A stretch of DNA of 28,449 nucleotides from Bacteroidales bacterium UBA7569 (GTDB lineage: Bacteria; Bacteroidota; Bacteroidia; Bacteroidales; Paludibacteraceae): contig DLLF01000019.1 of NCBI GenBank assembly GCA_002477945.1, forward strand, positions 48,900 through 77,348, given 5' to 3'. The notes under the pieces were generated by a model, which worked only from the letters and a program-made list of their open reading frames with translations, made no database searches and was not told where the DNA came from. Position 1 is the stretch's first letter, and the number at the start of each line of letters is the position of its first letter. A program made the position numbers and the translations under genes. Shown here one piece after another: positions 7,160 through 17,300 of this stretch.

Positions 7160-7165
7160 AAGTGA

Positions 7166-7238
7166 ACGGAAGTAGCTCAGTTGGTAGAGCACTGGTCTCC
7201 AAAACCAGGTGTCGGGAGTTCGAGCCTCTCCTTCCGTG
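7166..7238 (+). tRNA. tRNA-Trp (anticodon CCA)
   Basis: A 73-nt cloverleaf: acceptor ACGGAAG / CTTCCGT, anticodon stem-loop CTGGT CTCCAAA ACCAG, T arm GGGAG TTCGAGC CTCTC with one G-U pair, discriminator G as expected for Trp. CCA is not encoded. It lies between tuf and secE. Confidence 0.95.
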
Positions 7239-7331
7239 CAAATTTATTCGTGATGTATGGACTTCGGTTAACACAGGTGTGCTATCTGGGGTCTTTTTCG
7301 ACGAATATAAACAACGAAAAATCTACATGAT

Positions 7332-7520
7332 ATGAAGATAATTGACAACATTAAGGCGTCTTACACAGAATTAGTGTACAAGGTAAGTTGGCCGACTCGC
7401 AAAGAATTGACCAACAGTGCAGTGCTGGTATTGATTGCTTCCCTTATTCTGGCATTGCTCGTATGGCTTGTGGACTTCTGTTTTGAGTCTCTGATGCATT
7501 TCATCTATGGTCTCTTTTAA
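7332..7520 (+). CDS. secE: preprotein translocase subunit SecE
   Basis: This 62-aa inner-membrane protein clamps SecY in the SecYEG channel. It is the short single-span form: an amphipathic N-terminal helix with the family signature KVSWPTRKEL (about 18-27), then one membrane segment (about 29-52, VLVLIASLILALLVWLVDF). The ATG at 7332 gives the expected length. It is separated from nusG by 11 bp and follows tRNA-Trp, so it is part of the secE-nusG-rpl group. Confidence 0.97.
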   Translation: MKIIDNIKASYTELVYKVSWPTRKELTNSAVLVLIASLILALLVWLVDFCFESLMHFIYGLF

Positions 7521-7531
7521 GGTAGAGTGGT

Positions 7532-8077
7532 ATGGCTGATAATAATCTTAAATGGTATGTCCTGAAGGCTATTAGCGGAAAGGAAGCCAAAGTGAAAGAG
7601 TATATTGAGGCTGCTTGCAAAACTACCGACTTGGGTCAGTATGTTTCGCAAGTGCTTATCCCTACCGAAAAAGTGGTTCAACTTCGTGGAAACAAGCGGA
7701 TAACGAAGGAACGTACATATCTTCCTGGTTATGTTCTCGTAGAGGCGAACTTGGTTGATGAGTGCTATCCGCGTTTGCGTAATGTTCCCAATGTGTTGGG
7801 ATTTTTGTCTGATGGAAAATCGGTTGTTCCTACACCTGTTCGCCAATCTGAGGTGAATCGGATTCTCGGAAACATCAACGAACAGGAGGAGAACAAAATG
7901 GTTGAGATTCCCTTTGTGGTCGGAGAAACGGTCAAGGTTACTGATGGTCCTTTCAAAGATTTCAATGGAGAAATTGATGAAATCCTTGCCGACAAGCGTA
8001 AGTTGAAGGTGATTGTTACCGTTTTCGGACGAAAGACTCCTTTGGAGTTAAGTTTCAATCAGGTAGATAAAGAGTAG
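7532..8077 (+). CDS. nusG: transcription termination/antitermination factor NusG
   Basis: This 181-aa NusG binds the RNA polymerase clamp and couples transcription to Rho or the ribosome. The NGN domain covers residues about 1-115 (WYVLKAISGKEAKVKEYIE, RTYLPGYVLVEA, VLGFLSDG) and the KOW domain about 128-180 (VGETVKVTDGPFKDFNGEI, ending LELSFNQVDK). The length is normal for the phylum. It follows secE closely and precedes rplK by 73 bp, the universal order. Confidence 0.98.
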   Translation: MADNNLKWYVLKAISGKEAKVKEYIEAACKTTDLGQYVSQVLIPTEKVVQLRGNKRITKERTYLPGYVLVEANLVDECYPRLRNVPNVLGFLSDGKSVVPTPVRQSEVNRILGNINEQEENKMVEIPFVVGETVKVTDGPFKDFNGEIDEILADKRKLKVIVTVFGRKTPLELSFNQVDKE

Positions 8078-8108
8078 GAGACTATGTTACGGGTCGTGAT
8101 ACTACTCA

Positions 8109-8126
8109 ATAGTTAACAATAACTAT
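8109..8126 (+). other. small hairpin in the rplK leader
   Basis: ATAGTTA, loop ACAA, TAACTAT: a 7-bp perfect stem 24 bp before the rplK ATG. In many bacteria L1 binds the L11-L1 mRNA leader to repress it, so this is a candidate site. The stem is AT-rich and could be chance. Confidence 0.3.
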
Positions 8127-8150
8127 ACACAACAGTAAATTAAAAACATT

Positions 8151-8573
8151 ATGGCTAAAGAAATTGCTGGACTTATTAAATTGCAGATTAAAGGTGGTGC
8201 GGCAAACCCATCACCCCCAGTGGGACCGGCTCTTGGTTCTAAGGGTATCAACATTATGGAGTTTTGCAAACAATTCAATGCCAGAACCCAGGACAAAGCA
8301 GGTAAGGTGTTGCCTGTTGTCATCACTTATTACTCCGATAAGACTTTCGATTTCGTAGTAAAAACTCCTCCTGTTGCTGTTCAGCTCTTGGAGGCTGCTA
8401 AAATCAAGAGTGGTTCTGCTGAACCTAATCGCAAGAAAGTGGCTTCTATCACAGAGGAACAATGTCGTCAGATCGCTACCGATAAGATGGCAGACTTGAA
8501 CTGCTTCGAGGTGGAGCATGCTATGAAGATGGTCGCTGGTACAGCACGTAGTATGGGTATAACGGTTAAATAA
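8151..8573 (+). CDS. rplK: 50S ribosomal protein L11
   Basis: This 140-aa L11 binds the GTPase-associated region of 23S rRNA and is needed for factor-dependent GTP hydrolysis and the stringent response. The N-terminal domain (LIKLQIKGGAANPSPPVGPALG) holds the conserved proline-rich linker region. The C-terminal rRNA-binding domain ends VAGTARSMGITV. Length is typical. rplA follows 18 bp downstream. Confidence 0.99.
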   Translation: MAKEIAGLIKLQIKGGAANPSPPVGPALGSKGINIMEFCKQFNARTQDKAGKVLPVVITYYSDKTFDFVVKTPPVAVQLLEAAKIKSGSAEPNRKKVASITEEQCRQIATDKMADLNCFEVEHAMKMVAGTARSMGITVK

Positions 8574-8591
8574 TTAAACTTCAATTGAACT

Positions 8592-9284
8592 ATGAGTAAA
8601 CTGACAAAGAATCAAAAGTTGGCTTTAGAAAAGATTGAAGAAGGTAAAGCCTATACACTCGATGAGGCAGCAGTTCTTCTCAAGGAGATTACTACTACCA
8701 AGTTTGATGCGTCTGTAGATGTTGATGTTCGTTTGGGCGTAGATCCCCGCAAAGCCAATCAAATGGTGCGTGGTGTTGTATCTCTCCCAAACGGAACGGG
8801 TAAGCAAGTGAGAGTTCTTGCACTTTGCACTCCCGATCAGGAAGCCGCTGCTAAAGCTGCTGGTGCTGATTATGTCGGGTTGGACGAATACATTGAGAAA
8901 ATCAAAGGTGGTTGGACTGATGTGGATGTGATTATCACCATGCCACAGATAATGGGCAAAATTGGTGCGCTTGGTCGCGTCTTGGGTCCCCGTGGTCTTA
9001 TGCCTAACCCCAAGAGTGGTACCGTAACAATGGATATTGCGAAGGCTGTCACTGAAGTTAAGCAAGGTAAGATTGATTTCAAGGTGGATAAGTTCGGTAT
9101 TGTGCATACCTCTATTTGTAAGGTTTCTTTCCCTGCAGAGAAGATTGCTGAGAATGCTAAGGAATTTATTCAAACACTTATCAAACTCAAGCCTGCAACC
9201 TCAAAGGGAACCTATATTAAGAGTATTTATCTATCGAGTACAATGAGTAAGGGTATCAAGATTGACCCGAAATCAGTTGAATAA
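8592..9284 (+). CDS. rplA: 50S ribosomal protein L1
   Basis: This 230-aa L1 forms the mobile L1 stalk at the E site and often represses its own operon. The signatures GVDPRKANQMVRG, MGKIGALGRVLGPRGLMPNP and GTYIKSIYLSSTMSKGIKID are all present. The two-domain layout is complete and of normal length. It lies 18 bp from rplK and 17 bp from rplJ, so translation is probably coupled. Confidence 0.99.
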   Translation: MSKLTKNQKLALEKIEEGKAYTLDEAAVLLKEITTTKFDASVDVDVRLGVDPRKANQMVRGVVSLPNGTGKQVRVLALCTPDQEAAAKAAGADYVGLDEYIEKIKGGWTDVDVIITMPQIMGKIGALGRVLGPRGLMPNPKSGTVTMDIAKAVTEVKQGKIDFKVDKFGIVHTSICKVSFPAEKIAENAKEFIQTLIKLKPATSKGTYIKSIYLSSTMSKGIKIDPKSVE

Positions 9285-9301
9285 TTTAACGATTAGGAAT
9301 T

Positions 9302-9835
9302 ATGAGAAAAGAAGATAAGACCGCGATTATTGAGCAACTGAAAAGTCAATTGAATGAATATACTCATTTCTATGTGACGGATATAGAAGGCTTGAATGCT
9401 GAGAAAACAAGTGAATTGCGTCGTGCTTGCTACAGCAAGAATATTAAATTGGTTGTAGTTAAGAATACTCTCCTTCACAAAGCACTGGAAGGGAAGAACG
9501 TGGATGAGCAATTGTTTGCTACTCTTAAAGGCAATACGGCCTTGATGCTCTGTAATACGGGTAATGTACCTGCAAAACTAATTAAAGATTTTGCTGAGAA
9601 AGACAAGAAAAATCCTGATGTTAAGCCTGCCCTCAAGGCTGCGTATGTAGAGGACGTAACCTATGTGGGAGCGGAACAACTCAACTTCTTGACTACCATT
9701 AAGAGCAAAAACGAACTTATTGCCGACTTGGTGGCTCTCTTGCAATCTCCTGCAAAGAATATTATCTCCTCTCTTCAGTCCGGAGCAAACGCATTGCATG
9801 GAGTTCTCAAAACCTTGGGAGAAAGAACAGCATAA
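9302..9835 (+). CDS. rplJ: 50S ribosomal protein L10
   Basis: This 177-aa L10 anchors the L7/L12 dimers to the ribosomal stalk base. The N-terminal rRNA-binding domain (about 1-130) carries TSELRRACYSKNIKLVVVKNTL and GNTALMLCNTGNVPAKLIKDF. The C-terminal helix (about 140-177, NELIADLVALLQSPAKNIIS) is the L12 docking helix. Only 17 bp separate it from rplA, leaving no room for the long rplJ leader that L10-L12 binds in enterobacteria. Confidence 0.98.
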   Translation: MRKEDKTAIIEQLKSQLNEYTHFYVTDIEGLNAEKTSELRRACYSKNIKLVVVKNTLLHKALEGKNVDEQLFATLKGNTALMLCNTGNVPAKLIKDFAEKDKKNPDVKPALKAAYVEDVTYVGAEQLNFLTTIKSKNELIADLVALLQSPAKNIISSLQSGANALHGVLKTLGERTA

Positions 9836-9846
9836 TCAAACAGCGA

Positions 9847-9866
9847 GCAATGCCGCTTAGCATTGC
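9847..9866 (+). other. hairpin between rplJ and rplL
   Basis: GCAATGC, 6-nt loop, GCATTGC: a 7-bp perfect stem 12 bp after the rplJ stop in the 74-bp gap before rplL. No T run follows. It may help set the excess of L12 over L10 by RNA processing or stability; that is a guess. Confidence 0.4.
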
Positions 9867-9909
9867 ATAAAGTAATTATTTAAAATAACTTTTCTAAAAT
9901 TATACGACA

Positions 9910-10290
9910 ATGGCAGATTTGAAAGCTTTTGCTGAACAATTGGTTAACCTCACTGTTAAAGAAGTAAATGAGTTGGCCCAAATTTTGAAAGACGAGTACG
10001 GAATTGAACCCGCTGCTGCTGCGGTTGCAGTTGCTGCAGGTCCTGTTGCAGGTGGTGCTGCTGCCGCTGAAGAAGAGAAAACATCTTTTGATGTTGTTCT
10101 TAAATCAGCCGGTGCTGCTAAACTTGCTATCGTTAAGTTGGTTAAAGAGCAAACTGGTCTCGGCTTGAAAGAGGCTAAGGATCTTGTTGACGGAGCTCCT
10201 TCTGTAATCAAAGAAGGTCTTGCCAAGGCGGACGCTGAAGCACTCAAGAAAGTTCTTGAGGACGGTGGTGCTGAGGTTGAACTTAAATAA
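9910..10290 (+). CDS. rplL: 50S ribosomal protein L7/L12
   Basis: This 126-aa stalk protein is present in several copies per ribosome and recruits EF-Tu, EF-G and other factors. The N-terminal dimerisation domain (MADLKAFAEQLVNLTVKEV) is followed by an Ala/Gly-rich hinge (about 37-57) and the globular C-terminal domain (FDVVLKSAGAAKLAIVKLVK to the final GGAEVELK). It is preceded by a 74-bp gap and followed by an attenuator-like terminator before rpoB. Confidence 0.99.
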   Translation: MADLKAFAEQLVNLTVKEVNELAQILKDEYGIEPAAAAVAVAAGPVAGGAAAAEEEKTSFDVVLKSAGAAKLAIVKLVKEQTGLGLKEAKDLVDGAPSVIKEGLAKADAEALKKVLEDGGAEVELK

Positions 10291-10308
10291 TAACCTGAAA
10301 TCGAATGT

Positions 10309-10346
10309 AGGTTTAGAGTCCTTGAGATGGGGCTCTAAACCTTTTT
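10309..10346 (+). terminator. attenuator-like intrinsic terminator between rplL and rpoB
   Basis: A 13-bp stem (AGGTTTAGAGTCC / GGGCTCTAAACCT, one G-U pair) with an 8-nt loop is followed by TTTTTCTCT. I see no convincing TTG / TAnnTTTG promoter between it and rpoB, so readthrough probably sets the ratio of ribosomal protein to polymerase mRNA. The 200-bp gap holds nothing else I can identify. Confidence 0.75.
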
Positions 10347-10489
10347 CTCTCACCATTGCGTGAATATAAAAATTATATAAAACCAAACATGTAATAATGG
10401 ACTTGTGCTAATACAGGTAAATATATCTTACGACGTTTTGATTGTAAATTTAGGTATATAGCATATTGAGTTCACTTAAATTATCGTTC

Positions 10490-13400
10490 ATGGCTTCAAC
10501 ACAAAAAACTCAGAGAGTCAGTTTCTCTTCTATGCAGAAGCAGATGCCTTATCCAGACTTCCTTGAGATACAATTGAAGTCCTTCCATGATTTTTTGCAA
10601 ACTGATACTGCTCCCGAGCAGAGGCGACAGGAAGGGCTTTTTAAAGTATTTTCCGAGAATTTCCCGATATCGGATACTCGGAATAACTTTATTCTTGAAT
10701 TTCTTGACTATTATGTAGATCCTCCGCGCTATTCGATTGATGAATGCCTGCAGAGAGGGTTGACTTATTGTGTACCGCTTAAAGCCAAACTGAAATTGTA
10801 TTGTACTGATCCTGATCATGAGGATTTTGATACACAGATACAAGATGTCTTTTTAGGTACTATACCTTACATGACTCCTAAAGGTACCTTTGTTATCAAT
10901 GGTGCTGAGCGTGTCATTGTAAGTCAATTGCATCGTTCTCCCGGTGTCTTCTTTGGGCAAAGCAAACATTCTAACGGAACGCAACTTTATTCTGCGCGTA
11001 TCATTCCTTTCCGTGGTTCATGGATTGAGTTTGCTACGGATATTAACAATGTGATGTATGCTTACATTGATCGTAAGAAAAAGTTACCCGTGACGACACT
11101 TTTGCGTGCCATTGGTTTTGAGAGTGACAAAGATATCTTGGAACGTTTCAACTTGGCAGAGGAAGTAAAGGTAAGTAAGGCTGGTCTTAATAAGGTTATT
11201 GGTCGCCGGCTGGCTGCTCGTGTTTTGAAAGCGTGGACGGAAGACTTCGTAGATGAGGATACAGGCGAAGTAGTTACTATTGAACGAAACGAGGTTGTCA
11301 TAGAGCGTGAGACGGAATTGACTAAAGAAAATATCCAAGCCATTCTGGATTCTGGCGCAAAATCAATTCTTCTGCATCAGGAAGGTCCCGAACAGAATGA
11401 TAGCAGTATTATCTTTAATACCTTGCAGAAAGACCCAACAAACTCCGAAAAGGAGGCGGTTCTTTACATCTATCGCCAATTACGTAATGCAGAGCCTGCA
11501 GACGACAATACGGCACGTGAGGTAATCAATGGTCTTTTCTTTTCTGAAAAGCGTTATGATTTGGGTGAAGTCGGGCGTTATCGTATCAATCGCAAGTTGA
11601 ACCTTGATATTGATATGGATATCCGTGTGCTTACCAAAGACGATATTATTGAGATTATCAAGTATCTGATTGCTCTTATCAATTCAAATGCGGAAGTTGA
11701 TGATATTGATCACTTGAGTAATCGTCGCGTTCGTACTGTTGGTGAACAATTGGCAAACCAATTCAGTGTCGGGCTTGCACGTATGGCTCGTACCATTCGT
11801 GAAAGGATGAATGTGCGTGATAATGAGGTTTTCACTCCGACGGATTTGATTAACGCTAAGAGTATATCCAGTGTTATCAATAGTTACTTTGGTACAAATG
11901 CTTTGTCTCAGTTTATGGATCAGCAGAATCCCTTGGCAGAGATAACTCATAAGCGTCGTATGTCTGCATTGGGACCTGGTGGTCTGAGTCGTGATAGAGC
12001 AGGATTCGAAGTGCGAGACGTCCATTATACGCACTACGGTCGTTTGTGTCCTATCGAAACTCCTGAAGGACCAAATATCGGACTGATATCCTCTCTTTGT
12101 ATCTATGCGAAGATTAACAAATTAGGATTCATAGAAACGCCTTACCGTAAGGTAAACAATGCAGTGGTTGACCTTTCCGACAAGGGTATTGTTTATATGA
12201 CTGCAGAAGATGAGGAGCAGAGTTATGTTGCACAAGGTAATGCCCCTATTGATGTACAAGGTAATTTCATCAATAAGAAGGTGAAAGCACGTTATGAGGC
12301 GGATTTCCCTGTGGTAGAACCAGAACAGGTTAACCTTATGGATGTGGCTCCAAGCCAAATCGCATCAATCGCTGCTGCTCTTATCCCGTTCTTGGAACAT
12401 GATGATGCCAACCGTGCTTTGATGGGATCCAATATGATGCGCCAGGCAGTTCCGTTGCTTCGTTCTGAAGCCCCCATTGTCGGTACGGGTATAGAGGGAC
12501 AACTTATCCAGGATTCTCGCACTCAAATCACGGCAGAAGGTGCAGGTGAGGTTGTGTATGTTGACGCTGATTGCATTCGTGTTCGTTACGACCGTACGGA
12601 GGCAGAGGAGTTCGTAAGTTTTGATTCTGCTGTTAAAGAGTATGAGATGCCCAAGTTCCAGAAGACGAACCAGAATACAACGATTGACCTTCGTCCTATT
12701 GTCCGCAAGGGAGATCGTGTCGTAGCGGGGCAAATCATGACGGAGGGTTTTGCTACTCAAAACGGCGAGTTGGCACTTGGTAAAAACCTGAAAGTGGCTT
12801 ATATCCCTTGGAAGGGTTATAACTATGAGGATGCTATTGTGCTTTCGGAACGTATTGTACGCGAGGATATGTTTACTTCGGTTCATGTCGTTGAACAACT
12901 CTTGGAAGTGCGTGAAACCAAACGGGGACTTGAAGAATTTACAGCAGATATCCCTAATGTGAGCGAGGAGGCAACAAAGAATTTGGACGAGAATGGTATC
13001 ATTCGTGTAGGAGCACCTATTGTTCCTGGCGATCTCATCATAGGTAAGATTACTCCAAAAGGTGAGAGTGACCCGAGTCCGGAAGAAAAATTGTTGAAGG
13101 CCATCTTTGGTGATAAGGCCGGTGATGTGAAGGACGCTTCCTTGAAGGCTTCCCCCTCTCTTACGGGTATAGTGATCGGCAAACGCCTTTATCAGAAAGC
13201 CGTCAAAGACCGCAAGGAGAAGATGGACGATAAACTAAAGTTGGCTGCTATTCAAACCGAATTTGAAAAGCAGGTGGCTGAACTGAAGGAACAACTGATT
13301 GGCAAACTCCTTGTCCTCACTGAGGGAAAAACATCTGCAGGCGTAAAAGATTTAATGGGTACGGATGTAATCAGTAAGAATAGCAAGTTTACTCGCGAGC

Positions 13401-14302
13401 GCTTGGAGCAAATCGACTACAATTCTGTCATGCTTTCCAAGTGGACAACGGATCCGGAGAAAAACGAACTCATAGAGGCTTGCGTACTCAACTATCTGCG
13501 TAAATATAAAGACTACGATGCCCAACTCAAACGCAAGAACTTCGATCTCACCATTGGTGATGAACTTCCTAATGGTATCATGCAGATGGCAAAGGTCTAT
13601 ATCGCTAAAAAACGTAAGATCCGTGTCGGTGACAAGATGGCAGGTCGTCATGGTAACAAAGGTATTGTTTCCAAGATTGTTCGTGTGGAGGATATGCCGT
13701 TCTTGGCAGATGGAACACCTGTTGATATAGTTCTTAACCCGCTGGGTGTGCCTTCTCGTATGAACCTTGGGCAGATTTTCGAAGCCGTACTTGGTTGGGC
13801 AGGTAAGGAATTGGGTGTCAAGTTTGCTACTCCTATCTTCGATGGTTGTACAATGGACAACCTCAACGAATGGACTGATAAAGCAGGACTTCCGCGTGCT
13901 GGTAAGACCTATCTGTATGATGGCGGTACCGGTGAGATGTTCGACCAACCTGCTACTGTTGGTGTTACCTACTTCATGAAGTTGGGTCACATGGTTGACG
14001 ATAAGATGCACGCACGTTCCATCGGTCCGTATAGCCTTATTACGCAACAACCTCTTGGTGGTAAAGCCCAGTTCGGTGGACAGCGTTTCGGTGAAATGGA
14101 GGTTTGGGCACTCGAGGCTCACGGTGCTGCCCATGTGCTTCAAGAGATTCTTACTGTTAAGTCTGATGATGTTACAGGTCGTGCTCGCACCTATGAGGCT
14201 ATTGTTAAGGGAGAACCTATGCCGACACCCGGATTGCCGGAGTCTCTGAATGTCTTGCTTCATGAATTGCAAGGTTTGGCTTTGAGTATCAATTTGGAAT
14301 AA
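10490..14302 (+). CDS. rpoB: DNA-directed RNA polymerase beta subunit
   Basis: This 1270-aa beta subunit is part of the catalytic core of RNA polymerase. The ATG at 10490 is chosen because it opens MASTQKTQRVSF; an in-frame TTG at 10466 would add eight atypical residues. Conserved blocks appear in order: protrusion and lobe, rifampicin-pocket cluster I (about 472-500, LSQFMDQQNP and ITHKRRMSALGPGG), THYGRLCPIETPEGPNIGLI, and the C-terminal KMAGRHGNKG, GGKAQFGGQRFGEMEVWALEA and LQGLALSINLE. The residues matching the classic resistance positions (Gln, Asp, His, Arg, Ser) are wild type, so no target-based rifampicin resistance is suggested. The length equals that usual for Bacteroides-type RpoB. 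rpoC follows 28 bp later. Confidence 0.99.
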   Translation: MASTQKTQRVSFSSMQKQMPYPDFLEIQLKSFHDFLQTDTAPEQRRQEGLFKVFSENFPISDTRNNFILEFLDYYVDPPRYSIDECLQRGLTYCVPLKAKLKLYCTDPDHEDFDTQIQDVFLGTIPYMTPKGTFVINGAERVIVSQLHRSPGVFFGQSKHSNGTQLYSARIIPFRGSWIEFATDINNVMYAYIDRKKKLPVTTLLRAIGFESDKDILERFNLAEEVKVSKAGLNKVIGRRLAARVLKAWTEDFVDEDTGEVVTIERNEVVIERETELTKENIQAILDSGAKSILLHQEGPEQNDSSIIFNTLQKDPTNSEKEAVLYIYRQLRNAEPADDNTAREVINGLFFSEKRYDLGEVGRYRINRKLNLDIDMDIRVLTKDDIIEIIKYLIALINSNAEVDDIDHLSNRRVRTVGEQLANQFSVGLARMARTIRERMNVRDNEVFTPTDLINAKSISSVINSYFGTNALSQFMDQQNPLAEITHKRRMSALGPGGLSRDRAGFEVRDVHYTHYGRLCPIETPEGPNIGLISSLCIYAKINKLGFIETPYRKVNNAVVDLSDKGIVYMTAEDEEQSYVAQGNAPIDVQGNFINKKVKARYEADFPVVEPEQVNLMDVAPSQIASIAAALIPFLEHDDANRALMGSNMMRQAVPLLRSEAPIVGTGIEGQLIQDSRTQITAEGAGEVVYVDADCIRVRYDRTEAEEFVSFDSAVKEYEMPKFQKTNQNTTIDLRPIVRKGDRVVAGQIMTEGFATQNGELALGKNLKVAYIPWKGYNYEDAIVLSERIVREDMFTSVHVVEQLLEVRETKRGLEEFTADIPNVSEEATKNLDENGIIRVGAPIVPGDLIIGKITPKGESDPSPEEKLLKAIFGDKAGDVKDASLKASPSLTGIVIGKRLYQKAVKDRKEKMDDKLKLAAIQTEFEKQVAELKEQLIGKLLVLTEGKTSAGVKDLMGTDVISKNSKFTRERLEQIDYNSVMLSKWTTDPEKNELIEACVLNYLRKYKDYDAQLKRKNFDLTIGDELPNGIMQMAKVYIAKKRKIRVGDKMAGRHGNKGIVSKIVRVEDMPFLADGTPVDIVLNPLGVPSRMNLGQIFEAVLGWAGKELGVKFATPIFDGCTMDNLNEWTDKAGLPRAGKTYLYDGGTGEMFDQPATVGVTYFMKLGHMVDDKMHARSIGPYSLITQQPLGGKAQFGGQRFGEMEVWALEAHGAAHVLQEILTVKSDDVTGRARTYEAIVKGEPMPTPGLPESLNVLLHELQGLALSINLE

Positions 14303-14330
14303 GATTCGTTAATCAGTAAATTATTTAAAC

Positions 14331-17300
14331 ATGGCTTTCAAACAAGAAAATAAAAAAACTGGTTTTAGTAAGATCTCCATTGGTCTTGCCTCACCCGAAG
14401 AGATACTTCGTCTGTCAAGCGGTGAGGTACTGAAACCCGAGACAATTAACTATCGTACATACAAACCGGAACGTGATGGTTTGTTCTGCGAACGGATCTT
14501 TGGTCCTACACGTGATTATGAGTGCCATTGCGGTAAATACAAACGTATTCGCTACAAAGGTATTGTCTGCGATCGTTGCGGTGTAGAAGTGACGGAAAAG
14601 AAAGTACGCCGTGAACGTATGGGACATATCCAGTTGGTGGTTCCTGTCGCACATATTTGGTACTTCCGTTCTCTTCCCAATAAAATTGGGTATCTGCTTG
14701 GCTTGCCTACAAAGAAGTTGGATGCTGTCATTTATTATGAAAAGTATATCGTTATCCAAAGTGGTGTGCTTGCAGGAGAAAAAGTGAACGATGAGCAGGT
14801 GGTTGAAGATAACATGCTTCTTTCTGAAGATGAATATCTCAATTTGATGGATCGTCTCCCGCAGGGAAATCAACAACTCGAAGATACCGATCCTCAGAAG
14901 TTCATTGCCAAAATGGGGGCTGAGGCTATCTATGATATGTTGGCACGTCTCGATTTGGATGCTCTCTCTTACGAACTCCGTGATAAAGCAAGTCGTGATT
15001 CTTCCCAGCAACGTAAGGCAGAGGCACTCAAACGTCTTCAGGTGGTAGAGGCATTCCGTGCTTCGCGCAATCGGAACAAACCGGAATGGATGATCCTGAA
15101 GATTATCCCTGTTACACCTCCTGATTTGCGTCCTTTGGTTCCGTTGGATGGTGGACGTTTTGCCACTTCCGACCTCAACGATCTTTATCGTCGTGTTATC
15201 ATACGTAATAATCGTCTGAAACGTCTGATTGAGATTAAAGCACCTGAAGTGATTTTGCGCAACGAGAAACGTATGCTGCAAGAGGCGGTCGATTCTCTGT
15301 TGGACAACTCTCGTAAGTCCACTGCCATCAAGAGTGACGCCAACCGTCCTTTGAAGTCTCTCTCCGATTCTTTGAAAGGTAAACAAGGACGCTTCCGCCA
15401 GAATTTGCTTGGTAAACGTGTTGACTATTCTGCTCGTTCCGTTATTGTGGTAGGTCCCGAACTCAAGATGCACGAATGTGGTCTGCCTAAGGATATGGCA
15501 GCAGAACTCTATAAACCGTTCATCATTCGTAAACTCATTGAACGCGGTATTGTCAAGACGGTTAAGTCTGCAAAGAAAATCATTGACCGCAAAGACCCTG
15601 TTATATGGGACATCCTTGAGCATGTGATGGAAGGACATCCTGTCCTCCTTAACCGAGCCCCGACTCTTCACCGTTTGGGTATCTTGGCTTTCCAACCTCG
15701 TATGATTGAAGGTAAGGCTATCCAGTTGCACCCGTTGGCTTGTACGGGTTTCAACGCCGACTTCGATGGCGACCAGATGGCAGTCCACTTGCCCTTGTCT
15801 AACGAGGCTGTCCTGGAAGCACAGTTGCTGATGTTGGGTTCGCACAATATCCTGAACCCTGCTAATGGTGCTCCTATCACGGTGCCTTCGCAGGATATGG
15901 TCTTGGGACTCTACTATATCACAAAGGAACGTTCCGGCGCAAAAGGCGAAGGATTGGTATTCTATTCTCCTGAAGAAGCGGAGATTGCCCTAAATGAGAA
16001 GAAAGTGGATATGCACGCCAAGATTACGGTTCGCACGCAGGATATAGAAGATGGTAAGCAGGTGACAAAACTCATCAATACTACTGTCGGACGTATTCTT
16101 GTCAACCATTTCGTACCTAAGGAAGTAGGTTATGTCAACGAGGTTCTGAAGAAGAATACATTGCGCGACATCATTGGTAAAGTGATTAAGGTCTGTGGTG
16201 TGGCTCGCACTGCACAGTTCTTGGATGATATCAAAAACTTAGGTTATAAGATGGCATTCCAAGGCGGTTTGTCCTTCAACCTGAACGACATCATTATTCC
16301 GGAGGAAAAGTCCCAATTGGTGGCAGAAGGTAACGCTGAGATTGAGGAAATCACAGGTAACTACAATATGGGTCTTATCACCAACAACGAACGCTACAAC
16401 CAGGTGATTGACACCTGGACGCACGTCGATAATGCCCTTACGCAGGTGTTGATGAAAGAGATGGCAGACGCCGATCAGGGTTTCAACGCAGTGTACATGA
16501 TGATGGACTCTGGTGCCCGTGGTTCTAAAGCACAGATTAAGCAGTTGTCCGGTATGCGTGGTTTGATGGCCAAGCCGCAGAAAGCCGGTGCTGAAGGTGG
16601 CCAGACTATTGAGAACCCTATTCTTTCCAACTTTAAGGAAGGTCTGTCCGTGTTGGAGTACTTCATCTCCACCCACGGTGCCCGTAAAGGTCTTGCCGAT
16701 ACCGCTCTTAAGACTGCCGATGCAGGTTATCTGACTCGTCGTCTGGTTGATGTATCGCACGATGTCATCATTACGGAAGAAGATTGTGGTACGCTTCGCG
16801 GATTGACGGCTACTGAAATAAAGAAAAATGAAAACGTAGTGGCTTCGCTCTACGATCGTATCTTGGGACGTGTCAGTGTTCACGATGTAACAGATCCTCT
16901 CACGGGTGAACTGATTGTGGAGGCAGGCGAAGAAATTCGTGAAGATGCTGCTGAACGTATCCAGAACTCACCTATTGAGTCTGTTGAGATTCGTTCTGTG
17001 CTGACATGCGAATCCAAGCATGGTGTATGTGCTAAGTGCTATGGCCGTAACCTTGCAACGGGTCGTCTTGTTGAGAAAGGCGAGGCTGTCGGTGTCATTG
17101 CAGCACAGTCTATCGGCGAGCCTGGTACACAGTTGACTCTTCGTACATTCCACGTCGGTGGTGTGGCAGGTAACGTCGCTACTGAAAGTAGTTATACTTT
17201 GAAATACGACGGTATCGTCGAGTTGGACGAATTGCGTACTGTTGAGGCAATGGAAGACGGCAAACCGCAAACAATCGTGGTATCACGTCAAACCGAGTTG

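Noticed and set aside
11903..11990. rifampicin resistance change in rpoB
   Set aside because: The residues at the classic resistance positions in cluster I are the wild-type ones.
14415..15845. long (476-codon) minus-strand open frame inside rpoC
   Set aside because: It lies fully antisense to a conserved, intact gene; codon bias of rpoC explains it, as for similar frames in rpoB and tuf.
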